This document shows positions 1 through 12,640 of a stretch of DNA of 64,000 nucleotides, one piece after another (position 1 is the first letter of the stretch; each line of letters starts with the position of its first letter). The notes under the pieces are model-generated. The model was not told the DNA's origin and did no database searches. It worked only from the letters and a program-made list of their open reading frames with translations. Made by a program: the position numbers and the translations under genes. This stretch comes from Neocallimastix lanati (nom. inval.) (Eukaryota; Neocallimastigomycota; Neocallimastigomycetes; Neocallimastigales; Neocallimastigaceae). Location: positions 1,161,001-1,225,000 of the forward strand of contig JACVTC010000024.1 in NCBI GenBank assembly GCA_016946835.1, in the 5' to 3' direction.

Positions 1-450
1 ATTCTTTGAACTTTTAAAAGAGAAGGAAAAAAAAAAAATTAATGGTAATATTCCAAAAAAAATTAAATAATAAATATAATATAATATAATAAAATTAAAT
101 AATAAATAAAATTAAATAAAAAGAAAAATGATTTAATATATAAAAAAATTATAAAAAAAGTTATATATAATTATTATATAAAATTATAAAATTAAAAAAC
201 AAAAGAAAATAAATATAGACATGAATAGATCGATTGATTGTTCAACAATGGTTTAAAATGTTAATATAATAAATATTATTTATTTATTTTCCTATTTATT
301 TATTTACTTACTTACTTTGAAAATTGGTTAAAATTTTTTATCATAAAAAAAACATTTAACACAGAAATAAGGGACTAAAAAATATGCTTAAATAAACTTT
401 TAAATAAAAATTAAGCTTATATCTACATTTATGTCTATTTATTTATCAAT

Positions 451-530
451 CTATGTATTTATTTATTAATCTATGTATTTATTTATTAATCTATGTATTT
501 ATTTATTAATCTATGTATGTATTTATTAAT
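451..530. repeat. 20-bp tandem repeat, four copies
   Basis: The unit CTATGTATTTATTTATTAAT is repeated head to tail four times. The last copy has one change, and a weaker fifth copy precedes the array. Confidence 0.85.
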
Positions 531-792
531 AATGATTTACTTATTTATTACATAATTATTCACTCATTTAATTATAAAATTTTGAATAAAAAAAATGTGA
601 AATAAATATCCAAATGAATAACTTTAATTTCTGTACTTTTGAATATTCTATCAACTATAATTCTATTTAATATATCACAAAAAAAAATAAATAAATAAAA
701 GATAAAAATAAATAAAAAATAAATAAAAAATAAATAAAAATAGAATAGTGGATATATTTAATATTTAATATTTTTAATTCTTTTTTTTTTTT

Positions 793-1091
793 TTATTATT
801 TATTATTTATTATTTATTATTTATTATTTATTATTTAATTATTTATTATTTATTATTTATTATTTATTATTTATTATTTATTATTTATTATTTAATTATT
901 TATTATTTATTATTTATTATTTATTATTTATTATTTATTATTTATTATTTATTATTTAATTATTTATTATTTATTATTTATTATTTATTATTTATTATTT
1001 ATTATTTAATTATTTATTATTTATTATTTATTATTTATTATTTATTATTTATTATTTATTATTTATTATTTATTATTTATTATTTATTATT
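793..1091. repeat. Heptanucleotide (TTTATTA)n array
   Basis: About 300 bases of a 7-bp unit. The array is broken at intervals of roughly 50-65 bases by the variant TTTAATTATTTATTA, which gives a weak higher-order period. The same heptamer forms the array near 4.0-4.3 kb. Confidence 0.85.
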
Positions 1092-1732
1092 CAATTATTA
1101 TTATTTATTATTTAATTATATTGACTAAATTGTATAATATGTAATATAAATATATATTTTTTGAATTCATATGAATTAAATTTGGTAGACATCATTTCAT
1201 ATTTATTATTATTATTATTATTATTAATAAGAAAGTACTTTAAAAATGTTTTTACATAATTTTAATATTTATTTATCTTTTTTTATTTAAAAAAAAAGCA
1301 GAATGAAGAAGAAGACATAAACCATATTATTATCATGACATTAGAAATTTGTTATGGGATAGTTATTTTTTGAGTTTTTAATAGATTAATAAAAGAAAAA
1401 AGCATTTCTCTATACAAATAATATAATAATTATGTAGTTAATATTAGAAAATTTTCCACCTATAAAAAAAATAAATAAATATAAATAAATATAAATAAAT
1501 ATAAATATAAATAAATATAAATAAATATAAATAAATAAGTAAAGATTCTGAACCAAATAAAAAATAATATTAATAAATTTAAATTTTTTTGTACAACATG
1601 AAAATCATATTTCATAATGAATATAAAAAAAAAAAGAAAAACTTTTTTTATATATTATACATTTAATTATAATACAAAAATAAATAATAATTGAATAATA
1701 AATACTATTTAAATAAATAAATAATAATTGAA

Positions 1733-1890
1733 TGAAGCTATTTAAATAAATAATAATTGAATGAAGCTATTTAAATAAATAAATAATTTGAATAATATTA
1801 TTTAAATAAATAAATAATTTGAATAATATTATTTAAATAAATAAATAATTTGAATAATATTATTTAAATAAATAAATAATTTGAATAATA
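1733..1890. repeat. About 31-bp tandem repeat
   Basis: Several copies of a unit containing AAATAAATAATTTGAATA. The first copies are diverged (GAATGAAGC variants) and the last four are nearly identical. Confidence 0.75.
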
Positions 1891-2518
1891 GTAATAAAAT
1901 AATTCAGTATCCCCATTATTAATATTATATTATTTTTAATATTTAGTGATTCTTTTTCTTTTTTTTAATAAATTAAATTTTTTATTATTTATGAATGAAT
2001 TATTCTTTCTAATTTTAATGCAATGATACTTTCATCACTATTATATTAAACTATAAAACATGAAATAGTTAAGACATTTAATATTCTAAATAATATAATG
2101 ATATATATGATATATATGATATAAATGATATAAAAATTATATTAATAATAAAAATGATTAAAAATTATATAAATCAATTATATTAAATTATTATATTATA
2201 AATATTAATTATTAATTATCATTATTCATTGATTCATTAATTTATGAGATTTTTATTATGAGTGAATACCATTTATTTAAATGAATAAATAACAATAAAG
2301 TAAATAAATAAAAGTAAATAAATGAAAAGCATACAAATAAATAAATGAATATAAATGTAAATGTAAATGTATACGTATTTTTTTATAAATGAATTAATTG
2401 ATTAAAAATTAATTTTTAATATTCAAATTTCTAAAAAAGCCTCTTCCACACCAAATATGTAACTGTTAGTGATATAAAGGAACACATATTAAAAATAAAT
2501 AATTAATATACATAGAAA

Positions 2519-2640
2519 CACAAATACAATATACATATAGAAAGAATTATAAACACAAATACAATATACATATAGAAAGAATTATAAACACAAATACAAT
2601 ATACATATAAACATAAATATAAATATAAATATAAGAATAA
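2519..2640. repeat. About 35-bp tandem repeat
   Basis: Three copies of a unit beginning CACAAATACAATATACATA, the last one truncated. Diverged pieces of the same unit continue to about 2760. Confidence 0.7.
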
Positions 2641-4017
2641 ATATAAATATAAATATAAGAATAAATATACATATAAAAAGAATTATAAACACATAAATAC
2701 AATATTCATAGAAGGATAATCACAAATACAATATAAATATAAGAATAACTATAAATATAAATATAATAAATTTTCATTTGGGTTAATTGTAATTGTATAA
2801 CATTAAAAAGAAAAAAAAAAAAAAAAAGAAAAAAGAAAAACAGAAAAAAAGAAAAAAGAGAAAAAAGAAATTTTGAATATTAATAAATAAATATATCTCA
2901 TTTAAATTTATTTTTTTATTTTCTATTTTTTAAACTATAATATAAATTTAAAGCTTTTTTTTTCTGTATTATTCTAATAAAATTTGCATGGTTTCCAATT
3001 AATAATTATCCCTTTAATTAATTTGTTTTATCTTTTACTATTATTTCCAATGTAGTAAAGCAACTCTTTTAACTCTTTTTTTTTTTTTTTTGTTCAAATT
3101 AAATATAAATTATGGAAATTTTTAATTTATATAATAAGTATTATATATCTTATAGAAAGAAATTCTATATCATTCAATACTATTCATTACATTAATAATA
3201 ATGAATTTAGTATAAATGTATTTTTTATGTCTGTAATTATTTTTCTGTCTTATATATATAATACATTATATATTATATATTATATTTATATATATTATAT
3301 TTATATATATCTTATATATATCTTATATATATCTTTTATATATATCTTATATATATCTTATATATATAGAGGTAAAAGAAGAGGATTAAAATTATCAAAT
3401 ATTCAAAACTCCAAATTTCATTTTATCTTATTAAATTTAAATTCAATATTCAATACTAAAGTTATAATGAATAATAACATTATTTATAATAAATATCATT
3501 ATATATAATGAAAATTTTTAAATTTGTTTAAATTTTATTGACCTTTTTTTTTATTTATTTTATTAATCTATTCAATACATATACTAATTAAATATGGATA
3601 ATAATTTTCTTTATTTTTATTCTATATTTTTACTTCTCTATTTATTTTTGTTATTTTTATTCTATATTTATATTTGTTATTTTTTAATAATTTTTCCATA
3701 AATGAATTACTAAAAAAATAAAACCTTAAAAACATGTTTTTTATGGTTTATATTAAGTTTCCATAATAAATAAATTTATTTATATATTATAAAATAAAAT
3801 AAAATTGTATTAAGTTTCCAATTATAGTTAGGCATGATCTTCTTTAGATTATCATTTTGTTAATTAAAAGTAATTTTGTATATAGAATTATTAATTTTAA
3901 AATTATTTAATAATAAACAATAAATCATTATTTATTTATTTATTTATTTATTATTTATTATTCAATTATTTAATTATTCAATTATTTAATTATTCAATTA
4001 TATATTATTCATGTTTT

Positions 4018-4306
4018 ATATTATTATTTATTATTTATTATTTATTATTTATTATTTATTATTTATTATTTATTATTTATTATTTATTATTTATTATTTA
4101 TTATTTATTATTTATTATTTATTATTTATTATTTATTATTTATTATTTATTATTTATTTTTATTATTTAATATTTATTATTTATTATTTATTATTTATTA
4201 TTTATTATTTATTATTTATTATTTATTATTTATTATTTATTATTTATTATTTATTATTTATTATTTATTATTTATTATTTATTATTTATTATTTATTATT
4301 TATTAA
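4018..4306. repeat. Second heptanucleotide (TTTATTA)n array
   Basis: Nearly pure 7-bp repeat of about 290 bases, followed by (TTAATTA)n to about 4365. A 7-bp unit reads through three codons every 21 bases, so the array yields a 100-codon Phe/Ile/Tyr/Leu open frame. This is an artefact and not a gene. Confidence 0.85.
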
Positions 4307-5149
4307 TTATTAATTATTAATTATTAATTATTAATTATTAATTAATTATTAATTATTATTTAATTATTTTAATAGATAATAATAATAAAAATTTAATGTT
4401 TTGTACTCGAACCTAAAACAAATATTAAACATAAATTTATCACATCATAAAAAGATTTTAAAATTAAAAAGAAATTACTTAATTTTATATTTAAATTTTA
4501 ATTTATAATTATTATTTATTAGATTTAATCCATCTTTTTTTTTTTTTTTTATTTTCATCAATAATCCGCAATTATTTATTATTGAATTTGAAAAATTCCT
4601 TGGTAAAAAAAATAAAAAACAACAATAAAATTTTTTTTTATTTTTTTTTTACTATATATTAATAAATATTAATAAATAAATAAATAGATAAATAAATATA
4701 TAAATAAATTTATTAATAATTAAATTAATATATAGATAAATAAATAAATAAATAGATAAATAGATAAATAAATAATTTTATTAATTCTATAGAATCTGTA
4801 TGATCTATATATACATAGATACATATATATTTTTAATCCATAATAATAAAAAGCAAGTATAGTTTATGATATCGTTAAATTAAATAAAATATATTCATAA
4901 TTCATAACCATTATCGCCATCATAATTATAATAATCATACTAATAATAATAAATTGTAACCACCCGCTATAATTAACAAGTACTAATTAAAATTATAATT
5001 GTAATAATTAAACTTTAAAAAAAAAAAAAATGACCCTAATTATGTATTTAAAAATCGTGAACTAAAGTTTTGTGTGACGTGATATTGATTATATAATCTA
5101 TTTTAGAGTTTAGAACTATGTGAAATAAGGGTTAAATGGGATACATTTC

Positions 5150-5220
5150 GCTATGTATAAAAAAAAAAAAATAAATACATTTCGGAACGTGGCTTTATAC
5201 ACAGTATGGCGTATTTTAAT
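5150..5220. mobile_element. Fragment related to the Mutator-like miniature elements
   Basis: Two successive copies of the signature ATACATTTCG..., the second reading CATTTCGGAACGTGGCTT, are followed by GGCGTATT. This is the same order of motifs seen at the ends of the elements at 16.18, 16.84 and 37.44 kb. No matching inverted end was found nearby, so it is probably a truncated copy. Confidence 0.45.
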
Positions 5221-5934
5221 AAATCGTTAATTATTATTATTATTATTACTATTAGTATTCAAAAATATATATATATATTTCCATAATTAGAAATAATAAC
5301 AACTTATTATAGAATATTACAAAAATTATTAAATAATAGCAAACGATATATATTTGAATCTTAATCAATGTTCAATAACTATTGAGAAATAAGTAGAAAA
5401 GCAACAGAAGTTGTTGATTTATTAAACAAAAATAAAAGAAATGAAAGAAGCATCAAAATATAAAAAACATGTTAAGTATAGTATTTATAATAGTATTTAC
5501 ATAATTGGTTTATTTTGTTTAGTTTATATTTTTATTTGTATTATCTATGAGAAATAATATTAAAATTTACTTATCATTTCATATTTTATTATACATTCAT
5601 TTAAACATACAGTATTTAAAAATATTTACTTCTAAATTTATTTTCACGAACAAACTTGTATATTATAATAATCTACAAAAACTAAAAATATGTAAAGATA
5701 AATAATATATTTAAATATATTTACAAATATCTCAGAATATAATACGAAGCATAAAATAAAGTGATTTTTAATATTATAATATTAGCAATAAATATCTAAA
5801 AATTTAATATTAAAAAAAAAATAAAAAAAAAAAAAAAAAACAATAAAATTATATGTAAATATTTGAACAATATCAAACCAATAAATAATAAGTATATTAC
5901 GATTTAAATACTTAAAATTTTATTATTAGCTACA

Positions 5935-6731
5935 ATGTTATTTCGCATTTTTTTAGCAATATATGCATGTTTTGCGTCGTTTTTGCGGAATGGCTACACT
6001 CGAACTATAAATATTAATTCTGATGAAATTCCAGATGAATTAATTTATCATTTTAATATAAGTAATAGTTTCATTAAAGAAAATTCAGAAGTTCCAGAAA
6101 GATGTTGTGATTTTGATTTTACAATGTTCTGTAAAGATAATGTGTGTGTACATTTGGAAGAAAAAATTATTAAACCATTTATTGAACTTCCAGACAAAAA
6201 TGGATATGTTCATAGATATATTTTAGAGCCTTACGCGCATAGCTATGGAAATTTTATATTAGAATATAACGAATCTAACAACAATGATACTATGTTTCTA
6301 CTGAATGTAAATCTAATAATCAATGTTTTTCAAATAATTGTATTAATAATACTTGTACATATAACGCAGAAGCTAATATTGAGCGTTGTGATAATATATA
6401 TACAAAACGTACTATCTTTTCAAATAGTATATTATATTCTTATTGTGGTCGAATGGTTGGTGAATATTGTACAGAGGATGCGGATTGTTCATTTAAAAAT
6501 TGTCAAAAGAATAAAAAATGTTCTTCTAAAAATTGTGAAGGAATGTGTTCTAGTATTTATTATGAACCATCGGATAGTGATACAGTAACGTTGGGTATTC
6601 AAAAGTTAGGGTTAGGAGTAGCATTGTCTATCATTTTAATAATAATTATATGCTGTTGTTGCTGTTGTGTAATATCTTATAAAGATGATATAATTAATAA
6701 TATAAAAAAAGAAAAATTCTTTAAAATCTAA
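5935..6731 (+). pseudogene. Cysteine-rich secreted/membrane protein, one frameshift
   Basis: The first frame opens at 5935 with a hydrophobic, signal-peptide-like N terminus (MLFRIFLAIYACFASF) and continues through a segment with RCCDFDF and FCKDNVCVH. Near 6286-6292 the coding sense moves to another frame, as if one base were missing. The second frame reads a dense cysteine module (ECKSNNQCFSNNCINNTC, then YCTEDADCSFKNC and CSSKNCEGMC). It ends with a single membrane segment (LGVALSIILIIII, then six cysteines) and a short lysine-rich tail stopping at 6731. Spacing of the CxxxxxCxxxxC type resembles small extracellular disulfide domains, and large families of such proteins occur in anaerobic fungi. 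The function is unknown. The shift could be genuine inactivation or a sequencing or assembly error, since the downstream frame is otherwise intact. Confidence 0.65.
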
Positions 6732-6995
6732 TAATATTAGTATTGAAAATAAAAATAGATTTATGTAATTAAAAATATTAATATTGTGCATGGAGATTTT
6801 TTTTTATTTATTACTTAGTAATATTATAATTAAAACATTATTATCAAATACATTGAATTAAAAACTATATTTTTTTTTAAAAAAAATTTATAACTAGTTT
6901 GTTTCTATTCACATATATTTTTTTAAAATTAATTTATAAATTAATTTTAAAAAAAAAAAAAAATTAATAATAATAAATATTAAATATGATTCAAA

Positions 6996-7156
6996 ATGAA
7001 ATTATTGTTAATTAGTATTTTATTATTACAGTTAAACCTTGTGATGATACTGATTATTCCAAGTGGATGATATTACCTTCTCGTAAAGGTTATTTCTATT
7101 CTATGGCTCAACCTAATTATTATTTGCGTGTTTCTAATGTTATTTTTCATGAATAG
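6996..7156 (+). pseudogene. Small secreted-protein relic
   Basis: An ATG at 6996 starts a leucine/isoleucine-rich signal-peptide-like stretch (MKLLLISILLLQ). From 7031 a different frame reads a protein-like stretch containing KPCDDTDYSKWMILPSRKG and ending FHE-stop at 7156. The two parts are out of frame by one base, and TTATTACAG at the junction could also be read as a splice acceptor. It is probably the 5' part of a decayed gene of the same class as its upstream neighbour. I do not recognise the family. Confidence 0.4.
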
Positions 7157-7374
7157 TCAGAAAATATCAAAAAAAAATAAAAAAAAAATTTTTTTATATA
7201 TATATAAATAAAATTATTCAATAAAGTATAAACTACTTTTTTTTTTTTTTTTGCTTTAATTTAAAAGTTGGTATAAGAGTCATTTATTGCTTTATAAAAT
7301 CTAAACTAAAAGATCTTTAACATTATAAATATATGGATGTATATTTTTTTTTTTAAGAAAAAAAAAGAAAGAAA

Positions 7375-7505
7375 ATAATAATAATAATAATAATAATAAT
7401 AATTATAATTATAATTATAATTATAATAATAATAATAATTATAATAAGATTAATAATAATAATAATTATAATTATAATACCATTAATAATAATATTAATA
7501 ATAAA
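7375..7505. repeat. (AAT)n / (AATTAT)n microsatellite
   Basis: Mixed trinucleotide and hexanucleotide AT repeat of about 130 bases. Confidence 0.8.
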
Positions 7506-7649
7506 TAAATTATTCAAATAAATTATATAAATGAATATATAAATGAAAAAAGATAAATTATAATTTTTTTCTTATGTTCATATTTTAAAACATTGTATTA
7601 TTATTATTGATGTCTTGTTGTTATTAAATATAATACTTATATTCAGAAG

Positions 7650-7884
7650 TGAAATATATATATTATTATGTGTTTATTTATTTTATTGTTTTTACATTAA
7701 GATGGACTTATTCATTTAGAAATATGTCATTATATGTTATTTATAATCATTTTTCTATAATAGTCTAACATTATTGTTAACATTTAACATTACACTTCAT
7801 TATACTATTAAGTAAAAGTATTTTACAATTAATAATGTAATATAATGTACAATGAAATTAAACATATATCTGTAATATTTAGCA
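7650..7884 (-). repeat. LTR-like repeat, left copy (3' LTR of a minus-strand copia element)
   Basis: It shares long stretches with 15754-16027, for example ACATTAAGA(T/A)GGACTTATTC and ATGTCATTA(T/C)ATGTTATT. On the minus strand it begins TGCTAAATATTACAG, directly after TAGGGGAAA (7885-7893). That is the expected polypurine-tract position beside a 3' LTR. The far boundary is approximate. Confidence 0.7.
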
Positions 7885-9916
7885 TTTCCCCTACATTGGC
7901 ATTTTACTACATTTCCATGATAAAGTCGAGAAAATGCATTTAAGCTTGAGTCCCGAAATACTTTTGGTTAATGGATCTGCCATCATTGAATTAGAACCAA
8001 TGAGTGTTAATATAATTTCATTTTTTTTTTTTTTTCAATTTCATCTTGAACAATATTTGTATTTTATGTTCATATCTCTTTATATCCATATCTTTGAATC
8101 GTCCTTTTTTTTGTTGTCATTTTCAGTTATATCCTTACATGGTTTATTTATCTATTCTAATTCTAATATTTAATTCTAATACTTTTGTTGAATAGTTCAT
8201 TTACTTTTCTTTTTATACAAATAGCTTATTTTGTATATTCTATTAAACTTGAGTATTCGGCTTGTGTGGTTGATAAGGCTATATTTTTCTGAGGAATTGT
8301 TTTCCATGATATTGGACTATTTCCTAATACAAGAAAAAATATATCCTAAAGTGGATCTTCTTTTAATTTTTTTTTTTTTTATCATCAGCAAAGTTTACAT
8401 CACAATAAGCTCTTAAATAATGGAGCGAATAGTCTTTTGTACTTTTAAGGTATTTCAATATTTGAATACTTACCTTCAAATCGGCCTTTGTTGGATTCTC
8501 AGAAAATCTGGAATCTTGATTTATTCCAAAATGCTATATCTGATCTTGCTTTTATTGATACATAGAATTGAGATTCAATCAATCGTTTATAATCAGTTTT
8601 GTTAATTTTTTTCAGAGTTTTCTCTCTATCTTCTAATTTTTTTTTTTTGCATTAATACATGGTGTTCTAGTTATTTTAGTATTGTTTATGTTTTTATATT
8701 ATAGTTAGTTTATACTTTTTTTTTCAAATATAATCCTTTTGATTAATTTTGTAGTCTTTATTTGTTTTAATTTTATTAATTCCATTGATTTTTTGGTTGT
8801 TGTTTTATTTGTGGAGAACTATGTATTTATGATTTATCTTTATAATAATTTTGATAATTTCTTTATTTTCTCCTGCAATTAATATATCATCAACATAAAG
8901 TCTTAGTAATATGTATAATTTATTTTTTTTTATTATATTTACCAAATAAATAATTATCTCTGCTATATTGAATTAACCCAGTTTTTCTTTATGAAAACCA
9001 AGGATTTCGTAAAAACCATTGCCTTCTAGTTTATTTGAGTCCAAAGAGAGCCTTTTGTGATCATCCATATTTTTGGCAATGGAAGCTTTTATCATCGATT
9101 GGAATTTGAACATATATTTTCTTATCTAGATTAACATTTAAAAATGTAGCCTTAAATATCGAATTGTCTTAAATTCCATTTTATATATATTGATGAAATT
9201 GTAACTGTTACTCTAAAATTATTCCATCTCTTTTGTAGGAGAATTGGTACAGGTATAATCAACACCGATAATTTTTTTGTTGAAAACCTCGGACGATCAA
9301 TCTTGTAATCTTGCTTTATAATATACTATTATCTTTAAATAGTAAAAAAAAAAAAAAAAAAAAAATTAACATTGACGGGTTTAACGCCTTTTGGAATATT
9401 TTTGTTTTCCACAAATTTTCATAACATTATTTCCATATAAATTTTGTAATTCATTGTTTATATTACATCTTTCCATTTATCAGCATTTTATTTTATTTTT
9501 TTTTTTTTTTTTTTTTTTTTTTGAATTCATAACTTCTTCATAAATTCTTTGGAATTAATGTAATTAATATTATTAACTCTATTTCTCTTATGATTTTCCT
9601 TTTCATTGGAATCTTTTTTCCTCTCAAAAAAAAAAAGAAAGATTTATTTAATGTAGGTGTTCTATCCTTCATTTTTCTTTCTTCATATACGTTTAATATT
9701 TTTTTTCTTTTCCTTTTTCGATTGTTTTTTGTTTTTTCTTTATAAGCTTTTGCCAATTTTGTGGGTTGATTTTAATTTTTTTTTTTTTTTTCAATAAAGT
9801 TTTTCTGGATTTACAATTTTATAATTATTAAGGTTTGAAGGATAGATTTTTTATAATTATTATGATTTAAAATTTTTATTCAAATTTTCAATCAATAAAA
9901 CTTCTTTTCACATTTT

Positions 9917-9951
<35 letters not shown>

Positions 9952-10447
9952 TCATTGTGATTTTTATATCCTTTACATTATTATTTTCATTTCTATTAAT
10001 AAAACTATTATTTTTTTACTATTTTTATATCTATCATGTAGAATTTTTAGTATGGCTTTCATTCGATATCATTTTTATATTTTTATACTTTCTTCAATAT
10101 TTTTAAATTTTTAAGTATTTCCTTCTTGATTTTCAGCTAATTTTTTAATCTTCATTAATATAATCTTAATTAATTTTATCTTTATCAATTTTATCTTTAT
10201 TAATTTTATCTTCATTAATTTTTTTTTTTCATTTTCTGAATCTGAATTATTATCTAACAAGTTTTCATTATTGTATTCATCCATTAAAAATCTATATTAT
10301 CTTCAAGATTAATTTTTATTCTGTTTGTTTTCAATCACAACAATATCAATTTCATTATGATAAATGAATAGATTAAATTAATGTTATTGTAAGTACTGTT
10401 CCCCCCTCCCTCTTCAATTTATTTATCGGAAGGATTTAAGAAATGAA

Positions 10448-10485
<38 letters not shown>

Positions 10486-11543
10486 TGTTCCATGTGAGCC
10501 TAGTGTAGTACTTTCATTAAAGTACCCATCACGAGCGATAATTATTGATATTGAAGAAGTGTCGAAGATACGATAACCAGAAGAGTCAGAAGAATATCTT
10601 AAGAAAATATCTGTTTTTTTTTTTTTGTATTATTTTCAAAATTTCCCTGTATATATCGATTAAGAAAAAAAAAATACTTTGCATCCAAAAAACTTTTAAC
10701 TTTTAGATATATCAATTTTTCTTATTGAAAAATACTTCATTTTAGAATTTTTAAAAATTAATTCCCTGATGTAAAAATTAAATTCTATCATATACAATAC
10801 ATGTTTAATAGCTTTCATCCCACAAGATAGGTGATAATTTTTTTTTTAGTAGCACTGAGTAATAGTTTCGTTCAGTTATCTAATATGTCTGATTAATCCT
10901 TAGAGCAAGACCATTTTTGTTGGGGATGACCTAGTGTAGAATGATTAAATATAATTCCATTATTTTTTTTTTTTTTTAAAGAGAATTTATAAAAATTAGT
11001 GAGTTATTAATATTCTAAACCATTATTCGAATCTTAACGATTTCGTTATTGTTGTAACTAAAAGCATTTTTTTCATAAGTTTATATTGAAAATCAATAAA
11101 TTTTTGTACTGCCTCAGATTTATGTTATAAGTAAATAAATCCCAGCATTTTTTTTTTCATCATTTATATAGATAATAGTAATTACTTTATTATTTTTAAA
11201 TATTTGGTGACTTTCTTTATGGTTGCACATTTCTATTACTAATTTAAAGCCCCCCTTTTTTTTTTTTATACATATGTTATGAGTGGTTAAATTGTTATTA
11301 TAATTATTCATTTATAATTATGTTGTTATACTGAAAACAAAAAGTTGAATGATGAATCTGAACCTGAATCTGTAATTGTTTTTTGTTCTTCATATTTAAC
11401 ATTATACGATTTGAAGTTTCTTTAACTATCTTTCCTACGGAAAGATGTTCCTTTTATTTTTATTTTTATTTCTTGATTGATTGATTATTATTATTATTTT
11501 TTTTTCTTCCTTAGAGTTATTATTTTATGAATTAGATGGGATG

Positions 11544-11581
<38 letters not shown>

Positions 11582-11760
11582 GTTATAAGTAGTATGCCCA
11601 TTTATATGACAATAGTGGCAATATTCATTGAAATTTTGTTTTCTTTATTGAAATTATATGGAGGTTTCCCATTTCTGACCCTGTTAATTTTGATCTTCTC
11701 CTGTTGATATACTTCTTTAATATCTACTCATTTACTACTTTTTTACTTTTTTTTTTCTTT
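7885..11760 (-). mobile_element. Decayed Ty1/copia retrotransposon, minus strand
   Basis: Read on the minus strand from high to low coordinates, with many stops and frame changes, copia domains appear in canonical order. First is a gag zinc knuckle, EYCHYCHINGHTTYN, near 11590-11640 with the last Cys replaced. Integrase relics follow: INDEKKNAG near 11120-11230, then a TPQQNG-like GHPQQ segment near 10900-10960, and the end-of-integrase motif GYRIFDTSSISIIIARDG near 10505-10570. Reverse transcriptase pieces are IIGVDYTCTNSPTKE (about 9230-9290), ATFLNVNLDKKIYVQIP (about 9100-9160), KALFGLK (about 9040-9065) and YVDD (8886-8897) followed by ILIAGEN. RNase H pieces are TRSDIAF near 8540 and GNSPISWKT...STTQAEYSS near 8240-8330. 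The gag N terminus is missing. Frequent homopolymer expansions interrupt the frames. Confidence 0.85.
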
Positions 11761-11769
11761 TTCTTGATT

Positions 11770-12640
11770 TTAGGTACTTCCCTTTGTTTAATCCCAAAAG
11801 TTATAAAATGAAGATTCTTATGGAAAATGGGGTGGGTGAGGAAGATGGAAAACTCTATGGTATCTGGTGAAAATAAACAATAGTTTGTTACCTATAAAAT
11901 ACATTAATATTATTAAAAACTAAGCAAATATGTGTCTTTTTTGTTAATAATAATAATAATGGTAATTTTAATTGATTTAGGAGAAGGGACTAACTTCGAA
12001 TCAAGAGTTTATGGCACTTTACACTAATGTTGATGAATATAACAATAAAAAAAAAAAATTACATCTGTTAAAAAATGGCAAAATGTTTATATGCTGCAAA
12101 TATACAGACACTCTAGGCTTGGAAAATGGTGAAGAAATTATGAATTTATCCATGTTGGTTTTTTTTTTTTTTCAAAAAAATACTGAGGTGGTATTCACTG
12201 AATGAAACAGGTCATTGGGAGGGGAGTTGAAAATGATGATTGCTGCCTTATAGCTGTTTCCACATCCTCTCCAAAAAAAAAAAATCCTGTGAACCTACTA
12301 TAACTGTTGACAAAACTACTACTACTACTACTACTACTATTACTATTACTACTATAAGTTCTACACTGTTTTCTATCATTTCTTAAAAAACACCTTTACA
12401 TTCATAAGTGGTCATACCGCGTCTATTGGTTCTACCATGCTTTTTTACCAATAAGTGTTGATTATGCACCACAACAGCCAAATAATTCCAATCTGAAGCT
12501 TTAGGTTATCCATGTTACTCTCTCTGACCCAGACGCTGCTTGTCGCTACTTAACTGATGAGTCTGGTCAATGGTGGGGTATTGAAAACAAATGAATGGTG
12601 CGGTATTACTCGGCTCTGAAGCCACTGTCGTCACACTTAA
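11770..12640 (+). pseudogene. Relic of a multi-dockerin cellulosome protein
   Basis: Three fungal-dockerin-like modules lie in order on the plus strand, all broken by stops or frame shifts. The first, about 11805-11868, reads NEDSYGKWG and then EEDGKLYGI. The second, about 12130-12250, has a YPCW motif in place of LGYPCC, a poly-T insertion, NTEVVFTE, and then GHWGGVENDDCC split by frame changes. The third, about 12490-12610, is the best preserved: SEALGYPCYS, then RYLTDESGQWWGIENK, then a WCGI-like end after a one-base shift. A run of ACT/ATT codons (12316-12354) encodes a Thr-rich linker between modules 2 and 3, as is common in these proteins. Fungal dockerins attach hydrolases to the extracellular cellulosome scaffold of anaerobic fungi. 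No catalytic domain was recognised. The sequence after 12640 may be the next decayed domain. Confidence 0.65.

Larger units (their letters stand above)
1..5934. other. Gene-free AT-rich region with simple repeats
   Basis: No convincing coding region was found on either strand. The stretch is made of A/T homopolymers and short tandem arrays. The arrays long enough to describe are listed separately. The reading frames here (for example 3227-3508) are Ile/Tyr strings produced by TA-rich repeats, and I do not regard them as genes. Confidence 0.75.

Noticed and set aside
3227-3508. 93-codon frame with a basic middle (RGKRRG)
   Set aside because: The first half is (TATATATCTTA)n repeat translated as Ile/Tyr. 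The rest has no recognisable similarity.
4011-4313. 100-codon Phe/Ile/Tyr/Leu frame
   Set aside because: Translation of the heptamer array; no start context or non-repetitive sequence.
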